NCBI RefSeq assembly: GCF_028736215.1 | Contig: NZ_CP117883.1 | Location: 62,001-126,000, forward strand | Length of the DNA: 64,000 bases | Source: Mucilaginibacter sp. KACC 22773 | GTDB lineage: Bacteria > Bacteroidota > Bacteroidia > Sphingobacteriales > Sphingobacteriaceae | Direction: 5' to 3' | In this document: positions 9,274-19,645 of the stretch, piece by piece | Layout of the letters: the number at the start of each line of letters is the position of its first letter | Numbering within the stretch: position 1 is the first letter of the stretch | Program-made: the position numbers and the translations under genes | Notes under the pieces: generated by a model | Databases searched by the model: none | Seen by the model: the letters and a program-made list of their open reading frames with translations, nothing else | Told to the model about the DNA's origin: nothing

Positions 9274-12200
9274 ATGAGAAAATTATTACTTATTTGTTCC
9301 CTGCTTATACTGCTCATAAGTAAGGGATACGCGCAATCCCGCGTCATTACCGGGACTGTGCTGGATAACGCATCAAAACCAATGGATGGCGTTACCATTG
9401 TGGTTGTTGAAACCCAAAAATCAACACTATCAGATGCCAGCGGAAAATTCAGCATCACGGCAGCAACCGGGCAATCTATAAGGTTTTCATATGTGGGCAC
9501 CAAACCGATACTTGTAACAGTTGCCGCCGATACCAAAGTACTTGATGTGGTATTTAAAGATGCCGCAACCACCTTGAATGAGGTAGTAGTAACCGGTTAC
9601 ACATCCGAAAGGAAGAAAGATCTGACGGGCGCCGTGGCCGTTGTTGATTTAGCACCGGTAAAAAACAACAGCTCGGGTAATACCATGCAGGCTTTACAGG
9701 GCAGGGTTGCCGGTTTGTACATCGAAAAAGATGGATCGGCCAACGGTTCAACCAGCAGGATCCTGATCAGGGGGGCAAATACTTTGGGCAATAACAACCC
9801 TTTATATGTTATTGATGGTATACCCACCACCAGGCCCGAAGTTTTTCAAAATTTATCACCTTCAAACATCGCATCGGTACAGGTACTTAAGGATGCTTCG
9901 TCTGAGTCGATTTACGGGTCAAGAGCATCCAATGGCGTTATCATTGTTACCACAAAAAACGGCGGCAATACCCAGGGCAAAGTCCTGTTCCAGTTTAATA
10001 ACAGTACATCTGTCCAGTCAGAAAAATCGTTGCGGTTTAAAATGCTGAATTCGACAGACAGAGGTAAGGCGCTATGGCAGGCATCTGTAAACGATGGCCA
10101 GGACCCGGCTGCCGGTTATGGCGATATATACACTTTTAACTGGAACGGTAATTATAACAACCCGGTTTTAAACAGTGTTACCCCCAAACAATTTGTAGGT
10201 GGCGACCCTAATACCCCTGCCGGCAATACCGATTGGCAAAGTGTATTGTATAAAACAGCCATGGTTTATAACAATGATTTCACAGCATCGGTAGGCAACA
10301 AAAACGCATCACTTGAAATTAACTTTGGCAACATCAAAAACACCGGCCTTGTTAGGTTTACAAAATACAACCGTACTACAGGTAGCATTAACGGTGTGGT
10401 ACGCGCCTTTGACAACAAAGCTACTTTTGGCGTAAACTTAAAAATAACCAACTCAAACGAGACGCTTACTACCACAGATTTGGGCGGTGCGGCAACCACC
10501 TTTTTGGCAGTAACACTGGCACCTACTATACCAGTATACCAAAAAGATGGTGTTACTTATGCAGGCGAATCTGGCGCGGGATACTCTGACAGGAATAACC
10601 CGCTGCACATGCAGGATTTAGCCAAGTGGAACAATGCTAACCGGGTAAATACATTTGGTAATGTTTTTTTAGAAATACAACCCATTAAAAACCTGTATTT
10701 CAAATCGAATTTTGGTGCCGATAATTCAAATTACCTGAATAAGGTGATAACACCAACTTTCCAGGAAGGTGCCCTGGCGCGTACAACCAATAGCTTGTTT
10801 TTTGACCAGAACCATTACCTTAGCACTACTTTTTCAAACACGTTAAGGTATAACTACGATTTAACCACCAACAACCATTTTAAATTATTGGTTGGTACCG
10901 AGTATATTAAAACCTTTACCGATTTTCAGACCACCCTTAAACAAGGCTACGCCATACAAACCGAAGATTATTTTACCTTAGATGCCGGCACAGGCAATAC
11001 TATAGTTACCGGCCGCTCTACCGGGAATAGCTTGTTTTCGCAGTTTTCGCGGTTAGATTATAATTATGCCGGTAAATACTTAGCCTCGGTAACCATACGC
11101 CGCGACGGTTCATCAAGGTTTGGTTCAAACAACCAATATGGTATTTTCCCGTCAGCTTCCTTCGGTTGGAAAATTGACCAGGAAAGCTTCATGAAAAACA
11201 ACACCATCTTTTCGGAATTAAAACTAAGGGCAGGTGTGGGCCGTGTAGGTAACCAGGAAATTGGCGATCAATCGCGCTTCGCGCTTTATGATACCCGCTA
11301 TGGTACCACTCAAAATCAGTTAACCCCGGGCTTTTGGGAGCAGTACATGAATGTTGGTACTGCTTACTCACTTTCTGGTGCCAATACAGGATCGTTACCC
11401 TCGGGCTTTGTGCAAACCCAGGCTGCCAATCCAGGCCTAAAATGGGAATCTACCGAAGAGCTAAATGCCGGGCTTGACTTTGCCATTCTGAACGATAAGA
11501 TCTCGGGATCATTTGACTATTTTACCCGCAGAACGACGGGGATACTAATTACACCTCCAATTGCATCGGCATTGGGCGAAGGGCAATCAAAAACAGTTAA
11601 TGGCGCCTCTAAAAGCAATAAAGGCTGGGAGTTTTTAGTAACCTATCATGGCCAGCAATCAGGCGATTTTAATTACAATGTAACTTTAAACTTTTCGCAC
11701 TTCAGAGACAAAATCACTGATTTGCCTGAGAATGTTAGGCCGGCCTATCCGGGTAACATAGCTAATACCATTATAGGACATTCGCAGTTTGACATATTTG
11801 GGTATAAAACTGCCGGTCTTTTCCAATCGCAGGCCGAAGTGGATGCTGCCCCAACACAAATTGGCGCAGGGCCGGGCAGAATAAAGTATGTTGATGTAAA
11901 CCACGACGGAAAAATTGATGCCAACGATCAAACCTGGATAGGAACTACGCTACCCGCTTTGGAGTATGGTGCACGGATTGATTTAACCTACAAAAAATTC
12001 GATCTGTCTATATTTGGTTCGGGTGTTGCCGGCCGCAAAGGGTTTGATGTATATACCCTGTACAATAACCTGATGCATAGCCGCGAAAATGTTGGCCCCG
12101 GTGTATTTGGCGGATGGACACCACAGCATACCAATACCAATGTACCTGCATTAACACTCAAAGATAATAACAACGAAGGCCGCACTTCTGATTACTTTAT

Positions 12201-12414
12201 TGTAAACACCTCTTATTTCAAACTCCGCAACATTCAAATTGGGTACACTATTGTGCCTAAAGCGGTATTTACCAGGCTAAGAGTGTTTGCGATGGCCGAA
12301 AACGTGTTTACGTTGAAAAGCAAAAGCTATTTAAGCCCAGATCCTGAAAGGATTGACCTTGGTCCGGTTCCAATTCCTAAAGTTTTCAGTTTTGGTATCA
12401 ACGCATCATTTTAA
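9274..12414 (+). CDS. SusC-like TonB-dependent outer-membrane transporter (fructan locus)
   Basis: A 1046-residue precursor with a signal peptide (MRKLLLICSLLILLISKGYA then Q). After it come a CarboxypepD_reg-like domain (ITGTVLDNASKPMDGVTIVV, to ~residue 95), the SusC TonB-box region (LNEVVVTGYTSERKKDLTGA), the plug (NPLYVIDGIPTTRPE and SESIYGSRASNGVIIVTTKN) and a ~800-residue beta barrel ending in a hydrophobic strand with terminal Phe (VFSFGINASF). It forms with SusD the lidded pore that imports glycan fragments using TonB energy. No STN domain precedes the plug, which fits control by the hybrid sensor and not by a FecR/sigma pair. It follows the kinase by 34 bases and precedes susD by 18. 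Confidence 0.95.
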   Translation: MRKLLLICSLLILLISKGYAQSRVITGTVLDNASKPMDGVTIVVVETQKSTLSDASGKFSITAATGQSIRFSYVGTKPILVTVAADTKVLDVVFKDAATTLNEVVVTGYTSERKKDLTGAVAVVDLAPVKNNSSGNTMQALQGRVAGLYIEKDGSANGSTSRILIRGANTLGNNNPLYVIDGIPTTRPEVFQNLSPSNIASVQVLKDASSESIYGSRASNGVIIVTTKNGGNTQGKVLFQFNNSTSVQSEKSLRFKMLNSTDRGKALWQASVNDGQDPAAGYGDIYTFNWNGNYNNPVLNSVTPKQFVGGDPNTPAGNTDWQSVLYKTAMVYNNDFTASVGNKNASLEINFGNIKNTGLVRFTKYNRTTGSINGVVRAFDNKATFGVNLKITNSNETLTTTDLGGAATTFLAVTLAPTIPVYQKDGVTYAGESGAGYSDRNNPLHMQDLAKWNNANRVNTFGNVFLEIQPIKNLYFKSNFGADNSNYLNKVITPTFQEGALARTTNSLFFDQNHYLSTTFSNTLRYNYDLTTNNHFKLLVGTEYIKTFTDFQTTLKQGYAIQTEDYFTLDAGTGNTIVTGRSTGNSLFSQFSRLDYNYAGKYLASVTIRRDGSSRFGSNNQYGIFPSASFGWKIDQESFMKNNTIFSELKLRAGVGRVGNQEIGDQSRFALYDTRYGTTQNQLTPGFWEQYMNVGTAYSLSGANTGSLPSGFVQTQAANPGLKWESTEELNAGLDFAILNDKISGSFDYFTRRTTGILITPPIASALGEGQSKTVNGASKSNKGWEFLVTYHGQQSGDFNYNVTLNFSHFRDKITDLPENVRPAYPGNIANTIIGHSQFDIFGYKTAGLFQSQAEVDAAPTQIGAGPGRIKYVDVNHDGKIDANDQTWIGTTLPALEYGARIDLTYKKFDLSIFGSGVAGRKGFDVYTLYNNLMHSRENVGPGVFGGWTPQHTNTNVPALTLKDNNNEGRTSDYFIVNTSYFKLRNIQIGYTIVPKAVFTRLRVFAMAENVFTLKSKSYLSPDPERIDLGPVPIPKVFSFGINASF

Positions 12415-12432
12415 CGATATAAACTATTCAGT

Positions 12433-14139
12433 ATGAAAGCAAAAATATTTTTCACAGCTGTTTTATCCGGACTGATCATCTTCAGTTCATGTAAAAAGGC
12501 GTTAGACTATACACCAAAGGGTGTGTTGTCTTCATCAGATTTAAAAACACCAACCGCTATTGAAGGTTTGGTAACCGCAGCCTATGCCGCTATTGGCAAC
12601 GGCGACATGATAGGCCCCATATACAGCGATTGGGCTTACGGCAGCGTTCGCTCAGATGACGCCTATAAAGGCGGCGGCGGTACCGGTGATGTTGGCGAAG
12701 TTGACGCGCTGGAGCATTACAACCTGGTAACCCCATCAATGGATGCCTTTGTTTCACGTACCTGGAAAAATTTGTTCAAATCTATTTCAAGGGCAAATGT
12801 GGCGCTAAGGGCAGTTAATTCGCTCTCTGATGCAGATTACCCTAATAAGAAAACACGTTTGGCCGAGTTGAGATTTTTACGTGCCCACAGCTATTTTACC
12901 ATGAAACTGCTGTATAAAAACATTCCAATTTTTGATGAAAACGCGACGGCGGATGATATCCTGAAAGTTTCGAACACGTTATCAAATGAGGATTCATGGA
13001 ATAAAATTGCAGCCGATTTTCAATACGCTATTGATAATTTACCTGTTACCCAGCCAGAGCTGGCAAGGGCCAACAAGTTAAACGCCCAGGCTTATTTAGC
13101 AAAACTGAGATTGTACCAGGCTTACGAGCAGGATGATAAGCATCATGTAACCAATATCAATAAAACAAGGTTGCAGCAGGTGGTTGATCTTACACAGGCT
13201 GTAATTGCATCTGGCAAATATGCATTAAGCAGCGATATAGCTGATGATTTTTTACCGGAAACTGAAAACGGACCTGAATCTGTATTCGCGATACAGTTTA
13301 CCATTAATGACGGAACCACTGCCGGGCGTATGAATTTTGAGGATGGGTTAAATTATCCGCATGGCGCACCACAATACGGTTGTTGCGGCTTTCATGCTGC
13401 AAGCCAGAACCTGGTGAATGCGCATACTACTGATGTTAATGGCTTGCCCAACTTTGATACGTTTAACAACAGCATTGCCGATTTAACAAAAGTGACGGTT
13501 GACCCCAGGTTAGACCATACCGTTGGTATCGACGGCCACCCGTACAAATATGACAACACGAAGCCATTCAGCAACAGTTGGGTGCGCGATCCTGGTGTTT
13601 ACGGAAATTTCCACACCATGCGCAACCAGCAATTGGCTACCAGCTCATCATACTTTAAGCTTGGTCCGTTTATGGGTTCGGCAAAAAATTATGATATTAT
13701 CAGGTACGATGATGTACTGCTCATGCAGGCAGAAGCTTATATTGAACTGGGGCAGCAGGCAAGTGCATTACCGCTCATTAATCAAATAAGAAACCGTGCG
13801 GCGGCAAGCACCGGACGGCTTAAAAAAATAGATGGCACCTTTCCATCTAACTATAACGTTAAACCCTACAGCATTGCCAACTGGACGCAGGATTATGCCC
13901 GCAAAGCACTGCAATGGGAAAGGCGACTGGAGTTTGCCACAGAAGGAGCCCGTTTCTTTGATTTAGTAAGATGGGGAATTGCCGAGAAGACACTCAATGA
14001 CTATATTAACGTTGAAAAAGGCAGGAGAACATTCCTGGCAACTGCTAAATTTACAGCAGGCCGGGACGAGTACCTGCCTATACCACAATCAGAAATTACA
14101 TTTACCAACGGTTTGTACAAACAAAACCCGGGGTATTAA
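12433..14139 (+). CDS. SusD/RagB-like glycan-binding lipoprotein (fructan locus)
   Basis: A 568-residue protein with lipoprotein signal MKAKIFFTAVLSGLIIFSSC (Cys20 the probable lipidated residue). It shows the SusD-like N-terminal pattern (VTAAYAAIGNGD, then a tetratricopeptide-like helical core with LAELRFLRAHSYFTMKLLY) and the family C terminus (ALQWERRLEFATEGARFFDL, then LPIPQSEI and KQNPGY). It is the outer-surface lid of the SusCD transporter and captures the oligosaccharide. Directly downstream of its SusC. A GC-rich hairpin at 14161-14187 separates it from the GH32 gene. Confidence 0.95.
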   Translation: MKAKIFFTAVLSGLIIFSSCKKALDYTPKGVLSSSDLKTPTAIEGLVTAAYAAIGNGDMIGPIYSDWAYGSVRSDDAYKGGGGTGDVGEVDALEHYNLVTPSMDAFVSRTWKNLFKSISRANVALRAVNSLSDADYPNKKTRLAELRFLRAHSYFTMKLLYKNIPIFDENATADDILKVSNTLSNEDSWNKIAADFQYAIDNLPVTQPELARANKLNAQAYLAKLRLYQAYEQDDKHHVTNINKTRLQQVVDLTQAVIASGKYALSSDIADDFLPETENGPESVFAIQFTINDGTTAGRMNFEDGLNYPHGAPQYGCCGFHAASQNLVNAHTTDVNGLPNFDTFNNSIADLTKVTVDPRLDHTVGIDGHPYKYDNTKPFSNSWVRDPGVYGNFHTMRNQQLATSSSYFKLGPFMGSAKNYDIIRYDDVLLMQAEAYIELGQQASALPLINQIRNRAAASTGRLKKIDGTFPSNYNVKPYSIANWTQDYARKALQWERRLEFATEGARFFDLVRWGIAEKTLNDYINVEKGRRTFLATAKFTAGRDEYLPIPQSEITFTNGLYKQNPGY

Positions 14140-14160
14140 ACTTGTTAAAACATAAATAGG

Positions 14161-14187
14161 GCCCCGGTTTTATAATTATGCCGGGGC
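14161..14187 (+). terminator. Intercistronic GC hairpin between susD and GH32 genes
   Basis: GCCCCGG (14161-14167) pairs with CCGGGGC (14181-14187) around a 13-base AT-rich loop, 22 bases after the susD stop. There is only a weak T run (CCTTTG) after it, so it could be a partial terminator or an mRNA-stability hairpin that sets GH32 below SusCD in expression. That role is inferred. Confidence 0.5.
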
Positions 14188-14241
14188 GCCTTTGTAAATA
14201 CACGCTTAAGTTCATCTGCCTAAATTAAAAGAACTTCAATT

Positions 14242-15771
14242 ATGAAAACAAAAACCGGCATCGCGTTACTGATGGCCTTTATAATGATTACCATGGTTAG
14301 TAAAGCGCAGGATAAATCAGGAGTAAGCTACCAGGAGCCGCACAGGCCGCAGGTGCATTTTTCGCCGGAGCAGCATTGGGTAAATGACCCCAATGGGATG
14401 GTTTATTTTAACCACACCTACCATTTGTTTTTTCAATACTATCCTGATGGTATTGTGTGGGGGCCAATGCATTGGGGGCATGCGGTAAGTAAAGACCTGG
14501 TGCACTGGAAACAAATGCCTATAGCTTTATATCCCGATAGCCTGGGCTATATATTCTCGGGCAGTGCTGTGGTTGATTCCAACAATACTTCGGGCTTTGG
14601 TAAAAATGGAAAGGTTCCGTTGGTAGCCATATTTACGCACCATGATCCAAAGGGAGAAAAGGCAGGTACCGATGTTTTTCAAAACCAAAGTATTGCCTAC
14701 AGTTTAGATAACGGCCTTACCTGGACTAAGTACGCAGGGAACCCGGTACTTAAAAATCCGGGGATTAAAGATTTCAGAGATCCTAAAGTGATGTGGTACC
14801 CCAAACAAAAAAAATGGGTAATGACCCTGGCTACCAAAGATCATATTACCTTTTACTCGGCACCTGATTTAAAAACCTGGAAAAAGGAGAGTGAGTTTGG
14901 TTTAAGAGAGGGAGCGCACGGCGGGGTATGGGAGTGCCCCGACCTGTTCCCTTTAAAGCTGAACGGCAAAACATACTGGATACTTGTGGTAAACCTTAAC
15001 CCGGGAGGGCCCAACGGAGGCTCGGCTACGCAATATTTTGTGGGGAGCTTTAACGGGCATCAGTTTACACCGATGGATACCCAAACGCGCTGGCTGGATT
15101 ATGGCCCCGATGAGTATGCAGGCATTACCTGGAGCAATACCGGCAGCCGCAAAATTTTCCTGGGCTGGATGAGTAACTGGGAATATGCTAACCAGGTGCC
15201 CACCCAAAAATGGCGCAACGCCATGACCATTCCGCGAGATTTGCGTTTAAAACAAAGTAAACAAGGCATCGTCATCGCATCGGCCCCGGTTCCTGAGTTA
15301 GTTAACATCAGTACCAGTACATCGGTATCAAAAAAAGTGGCAATTAATAAAACACTTGAGTTAACCGACAAAGTAAGTAATTTAAAAAGCCAATACATTT
15401 TAAAGTTAAGCCTCGCTCAGTTAAAGGGCTATACCATTAAACTATCCAACAAAAAAGGAGAAGAAGTATTAATCGGTTACGATGATGCCAAGGATCAATA
15501 TTTTATCGACAGGACAAAATCAGGTAAGGTGGATTTTCAAAAAGACTTCTCGGGCCGGTTTACTGCCCCAAGATTGAGTACAACAAAAAGCTCCGACCTG
15601 ATCATTGTAGTTGATAAAGCATCCGTTGAGCTTTTTGCCGATGGAGGCTTAACTACCATGACCGCCGTTTATTTCCCCAACGAGGATTACACCAGCATGG
15701 CAATAAATGTAGATGGAAAGCTGAAATTAAACACACTTACCATTAACGGGTTAAAATCAATTTGGAAGTAG
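14242..15771 (+). CDS. GH32 fructan hydrolase (levanase/inulinase/invertase)
   Basis: A 509-residue enzyme with a signal peptide (cleavage after VSKAQ, no lipobox, so probably periplasmic). The three catalytic blocks of glycoside hydrolase family 32 are intact: HWVNDPNGMVYF with nucleophile Asp49, DFRDPKVMWY with the transition-state Asp, and WECPDLFPL with the acid/base Glu. The N-terminal ~330 residues form the five-bladed propeller and the C-terminal ~150 the beta-sandwich, including VELFADGGLTTMT. The enzyme releases fructose from beta-fructosides. It is the only glycoside hydrolase in the locus, which suggests short fructans or sucrose as the import substrate. Exo or endo action and beta-2,1 or beta-2,6 preference cannot be read here. 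A strong terminator follows. Confidence 0.95.
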   Translation: MKTKTGIALLMAFIMITMVSKAQDKSGVSYQEPHRPQVHFSPEQHWVNDPNGMVYFNHTYHLFFQYYPDGIVWGPMHWGHAVSKDLVHWKQMPIALYPDSLGYIFSGSAVVDSNNTSGFGKNGKVPLVAIFTHHDPKGEKAGTDVFQNQSIAYSLDNGLTWTKYAGNPVLKNPGIKDFRDPKVMWYPKQKKWVMTLATKDHITFYSAPDLKTWKKESEFGLREGAHGGVWECPDLFPLKLNGKTYWILVVNLNPGGPNGGSATQYFVGSFNGHQFTPMDTQTRWLDYGPDEYAGITWSNTGSRKIFLGWMSNWEYANQVPTQKWRNAMTIPRDLRLKQSKQGIVIASAPVPELVNISTSTSVSKKVAINKTLELTDKVSNLKSQYILKLSLAQLKGYTIKLSNKKGEEVLIGYDDAKDQYFIDRTKSGKVDFQKDFSGRFTAPRLSTTKSSDLIIVVDKASVELFADGGLTTMTAVYFPNEDYTSMAINVDGKLKLNTLTINGLKSIWK

Positions 15772-15796
15772 TACATGCAGCTATCTGCTGCCATTG

Positions 15797-15842
15797 AAAA
15801 AGCAAAAGAGGCTGCCTTTACAGGTTAGCCTCTTTTGCTTTT
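15797..15842. terminator. Strong terminator ending the fructan operon
   Basis: AAAAGCAAAAGAGGCT (15797-15812) and its exact complement (15827-15842) form a 16-bp stem with a 14-base loop and a T-rich 3' arm, 25 bases after the GH32 stop. It closes the importer-to-GH32 transcript. Confidence 0.85.
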
Positions 15843-15866
15843 AACAGATATTTTCAATTACGGTGA

Positions 15867-15898
15867 TTTTGAACTATAAATTCAAACCCTATCTTTAC
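15867..15898 (+). promoter_or_regulatory. Bacteroidota-type promoter of the Crp/Fnr-like gene
   Basis: A -33-like TTTTG (15867-15871) and a -7-like TATCTTTAC (15890-15898) are 18 bases apart, close to the TTTG-N19-TAnnTTTG consensus of this phylum. The ATG follows 15 bases later, leaving a very short leader. Confidence 0.5.
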
Positions 15899-15912
15899 TT
15901 TAAAACTACCCT

Positions 15913-16497
15913 ATGTTCGACCTCATAATGGCAAACTTTGCTATGCACGTTTCGTTAACTCCAGCAGAGGCGGCTTATGTTCAATCGGTATTGCAGCATA
16001 AGGTTGTAAAAAAGAATACTGTTTTGCTGAGCGCCGGCGAGATTTGCCGGGCAATATATTTTGTGAACAAAGGCTGCCTGCGCATTTTTAACGTAGACCG
16101 TGAGGGCGACGAACACAATATGTCTTTTTGCCCGGAAAACTGGTGGTCGGTAGATATTTCCAGCTTTTTTGGACAAAGCCCTGCATTCTATTCGATAGGC
16201 GCGCTGGAAGATACCGAGGTGTTTTACCTTAGCCACGCGGCTATTGAAAAACTATTTATCGAGTTGCCTAAGTTCGAGCGTTTTTTTCGCATACTTACCC
16301 AAAACGGGTTCAATTTATACCAACGCCGCATTACCTCAAACCTTTCTAAAACCGCCGAAGAGCGCTACCTGCAGTTTCAAAAGCAATACCCCAAATTGGA
16401 ACAGCGGATAGCGCAAAAGCAAATAGCATCGTACCTGGGCATTACACCCGTTTTTTTGAGCATGCTGCGTCGCAATAAACAAACCACAAACAGGTAA
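15913..16497 (+). CDS. Crp/Fnr-family transcriptional regulator
   Basis: A 194-residue protein with an N-terminal cyclic-nucleotide-binding-like beta barrel (~25-115; LLSAGEICRAIYFVNKGCLR) and a C-terminal winged helix-turn-helix (KQIASYLGITPVFLSMLRR). It is the usual size for the Bacteroidota members, which generally lack the residues needed for cAMP binding, so the ligand is unknown. It stands alone between terminators at 15797-15842 and 16547-16581. Nothing ties it to the fructan locus except proximity. Confidence 0.85.
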   Translation: MFDLIMANFAMHVSLTPAEAAYVQSVLQHKVVKKNTVLLSAGEICRAIYFVNKGCLRIFNVDREGDEHNMSFCPENWWSVDISSFFGQSPAFYSIGALEDTEVFYLSHAAIEKLFIELPKFERFFRILTQNGFNLYQRRITSNLSKTAEERYLQFQKQYPKLEQRIAQKQIASYLGITPVFLSMLRRNKQTTNR

Positions 16498-16546
16498 TCT
16501 CTTCCCGCAGCCATGACAGCATGGATTTTAACAGTTAAAGTAAATG

Positions 16547-16581
16547 AAAAGACCGCCACTTATGATGACGGTCTTTTTCTT
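16547..16581. terminator. Bidirectional terminator between regulator and gcvP
   Basis: AAAAGACCG (16547-16555) pairs with CGGTCTTTT (16569-16577), followed by a T-rich run on the plus strand and preceded by A-rich DNA, which serves as the T run for minus-strand transcription. It sits between two convergent genes. Confidence 0.7.
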
Positions 16582-16609
16582 TTTATATAATCCTCTGGTA
16601 TTTCCGGTC

Positions 16610-19519
16610 TCAGGTTCCGTATTCGGGAGTGGTTACTTCGCTTTCTTCAAACTCGTAATCTGTTAACGGCGGGCATGAGCAAATTAGCGTTCTATCGCCA
16701 TAAGTATCATTAACCCTGCCTACTGATGGCCAGAATTTAAAGGCCGCAACGTAAGGCAGCGGGAATGCTGCTTTTTGGCGGGTGTACGGATGTTCCCACT
16801 CATTGCCGGTAATTACGGCTACAGTGTGTGGCGCGTTTTTTAACGGGTTGTCTGTTTTATCCAACACGCCGCTGGCTACATCGGCAATTTCATGACGGAT
16901 GGCGATCATAGCATCGCAGAAACGGTCAAGCTCATGTTTAGGTTCCGATTCGGTTGGCTCAACCATCACCGTACCCGCAACCGGGAACGATACAGTTGGC
17001 GCGTGGAAACCGTAATCCATTAAGCGTTTGGCAATATCTGTAACCTCGATACCGAACGGTTTAAACGAGCGGCAATCCAATATCATTTCGTGCGCGCAAC
17101 GGCCATTGGCACCAGTGTATAATACCGGGAAATGACTTTCTAAACGGGTTTTAATATAGTTGGCATTCAGGATAGCGTAGCGGGTTGCATTGGTTAACCC
17201 TTCGCTGCCCATCATGGCTATATAAGCATGAGAGATGATCAGTATAGATGCCGAACCCCATGGTGCTGCAGATACCGCGTGGATAGATTTACCCCTGTCG
17301 ATATCAACTACAGCGTGACCTGGTAAATAAGGCACCAGGTGTTTAGCTACGCCGATAGGGCCCATACCGGGGCCACCGCCACCGTGAGGGATACAGAAAG
17401 TTTTATGCAGGTTTAAATGGCAAACATCCGCACCAATATTGGCCGGGCTGGTTAAGCCTACCTGTGCGTTCATGTTGGCGCCATCCATATAAACCTGGCC
17501 TCCATTTTCATGGATGATCTGGCAGATCTCGATGATCGATTCCTCAAATACTCCATGGGTAGATGGGTAGGTAACCATTAAGCACGATAGCTCGTTTTTA
17601 TATTGCTCGGCTTTGGCACGCATATCGGCAACGTCGATGTTACCATTATCATCACATTTAACAACCACTATCTTCATACCGGCCATAGCTGCAGATGCAG
17701 GGTTGGTACCGTGTGCCGATGATGGAATTAAAGCGATATTACGGTGGGTATCGCCCCTGTCATGATGATAGGCGCGGATAACCATCAGGCCGGCGTATTC
17801 GCCTTGTGCTCCTGCGTTTGGCTGTAGGCTCATGGCCGCGAAGCCGGTGATCTCACTCAGCCAGTTGTTAATCTCGTCAAACAGTTGCATATAGCCGCCA
17901 ACCTGGTCGGTTGGTGCAAAAGGGTGAATTTTGCTGAAATGGTTCCAGGTAACCGGGATCATTTCAGTGGTGGCGTTCAGCTTCATTGTACATGAGCCTA
18001 AAGCGATCATGGAATGGCAAAGCGAAAGATCCTTTGCCTCTAATGATTTAATATAACGCAGCATTTCATGTTCGGAATGGTGCGAGTTAAACAACGCATG
18101 GGTCAAGTAAGCAGATGTACGCTGTAATTCAGTTGGAATTACAGTTTCCAAATCAGCCTTTAATCCGTCAAAATCAACATCGTTAATAGTTTTACCCAAT
18201 ACTTTGGCAAAGAATCTAACTATGGTTTTAATATCCTCGGGCGATGTAGTTTCATCAACAGAAATAGTAACAACCGAACCTTCATAGTTCAGGTTCATCT
18301 CGTTGTTTAGCGCTTCAGAGTGGATAGGACCTGCTAAATGGGCTACGTCGAACTTCAGGGTATCAAAGTAGCTTTCGTTCAGTTGTTTGTAACCTAATTC
18401 GCCAAGGGCTTTAGCCAACAGGATGGTTAGGCCATGAATTCTTTCGGCTATTAATTTAACACCTTTAGGACCATGGTATACGGCATACATACCGGCCATA
18501 ATAGCCAATAATGCCTGCGCGGTACAAATGTTTGAAGTGGCTTTATCCCTGCGGATGTGCTGTTCGCGGGTTTGCAAGGCCATGCGCAAAGCATAGTTGC
18601 CGGCGCTATCGATGGTTACACCGATGATACGACCAGGGATAGAGCGCTTGTATTCTTCTTTAGTAGCAAAAAAAGCGGCATGGGGGCCGCCAAAACCCAT
18701 TGGTACACCAAAGCGTTGTGTACTGCCAACAACAATATCGGCACCCCATTCACCCGGAGGGGTTAGCAATACCAGGCTCATGATATCGGCAACAACGGTT
18801 AGTTTAATGCCTTTTTCGTGACCGGCGACAGCAAAATCTTGGTAGTTATATACTGCACCTTTACCGGCAGGGTATTGTACAATGGCGCCAAACATATTGT
18901 CGGTTAATTCAACCGTGCGGTGGTCGCCTATTTGCAGTTCGATGCCGTAAGGCTCCGAGCGGGTTTTTAAAATATCAATAGTTTGCGGGAACAGTTCTTC
19001 GGATACAAAGAACACATTGGCAGCATTGTTTTTACGCAGGCTGTACTGCATAAACATAGCCTCGGCAGCGGCTGTGCCCTCATCCAATAGGGAAGCATTG
19101 GCAATTTCCATCCCGGTAAGGTCAATAACCATGGTTTGGAAATTTAACAAAGCCTGTAAACGGCCCTGCGCAATCTCGGCCTGGTACGGCGTGTATTGGG
19201 TATACCATCCGGGATTTTCGAGGATGTTACGCTGAATAACACCAGGCACAATTACATCATAATAACCTTTGCCGATGAACGACTTAAATACCTTGTTTTT
19301 TAACGATGTTTGTTTAAGTGTAGTGAGGTAGTCAAACTCGCTTTTCGCAGGTGGCAAATCAAGCGGTTTTTTAAGCCTGATCTGGTCCGGAATGGTTTGC
19401 GCTATCAGTTCATCCAGTGAGCTAACACCGATGGTTTTTAACATTTTTGCCGTGTCGGCCTCATTTGGAGCAATATGCCTTGACTGGAATTGTTCCTGGT
19501 AATCTGCGTTAAGCTTCAT
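16610..19519 (-). CDS. gcvP: Glycine dehydrogenase (decarboxylating), P-protein of the glycine cleavage system
   Basis: A 969-residue single-chain P-protein, the usual length of the undivided form. It decarboxylates glycine with pyridoxal phosphate and passes the aminomethyl group to the lipoyl H-protein. The PLP lysine is Lys706 in [19 protein letters not shown], which is followed by the conserved glycine-rich loop. The N-terminal half shows [10 protein letters not shown] and [14 protein letters not shown]. The gcvT and gcvH genes are not in the window, which is common because the system is often scattered in this phylum. The start [18 protein letters not shown] fits the family. Confidence 0.97.
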   Translation of the reverse strand: MKLNADYQEQFQSRHIAPNEADTAKMLKTIGVSSLDELIAQTIPDQIRLKKPLDLPPAKSEFDYLTTLKQTSLKNKVFKSFIGKGYYDVIVPGVIQRNILENPGWYTQYTPYQAEIAQGRLQALLNFQTMVIDLTGMEIANASLLDEGTAAAEAMFMQYSLRKNNAANVFFVSEELFPQTIDILKTRSEPYGIELQIGDHRTVELTDNMFGAIVQYPAGKGAVYNYQDFAVAGHEKGIKLTVVADIMSLVLLTPPGEWGADIVVGSTQRFGVPMGFGGPHAAFFATKEEYKRSIPGRIIGVTIDSAGNYALRMALQTREQHIRRDKATSNICTAQALLAIMAGMYAVYHGPKGVKLIAERIHGLTILLAKALGELGYKQLNESYFDTLKFDVAHLAGPIHSEALNNEMNLNYEGSVVTISVDETTSPEDIKTIVRFFAKVLGKTINDVDFDGLKADLETVIPTELQRTSAYLTHALFNSHHSEHEMLRYIKSLEAKDLSLCHSMIALGSCTMKLNATTEMIPVTWNHFSKIHPFAPTDQVGGYMQLFDEINNWLSEITGFAAMSLQPNAGAQGEYAGLMVIRAYHHDRGDTHRNIALIPSSAHGTNPASAAMAGMKIVVVKCDDNGNIDVADMRAKAEQYKNELSCLMVTYPSTHGVFEESIIEICQIIHENGGQVYMDGANMNAQVGLTSPANIGADVCHLNLHKTFCIPHGGGGPGMGPIGVAKHLVPYLPGHAVVDIDRGKSIHAVSAAPWGSASILIISHAYIAMMGSEGLTNATRYAILNANYIKTRLESHFPVLYTGANGRCAHEMILDCRSFKPFGIEVTDIAKRLMDYGFHAPTVSFPVAGTVMVEPTESEPKHELDRFCDAMIAIRHEIADVASGVLDKTDNPLKNAPHTVAVITGNEWEHPYTRQKAAFPLPYVAAFKFWPSVGRVNDTYGDRTLICSCPPLTDYEFEESEVTTPEYGT

Positions 19520-19645
19520 GAAATAGTCGTCCCCTTAAATTTACCGCAAAGGTACGATTTTACAATATCAGTAACAATTGCGTAATATGATATTGACAAA
19601 GCATTTACAGAGAAATTTTATATCTTTAACAGACTTATACTTATC

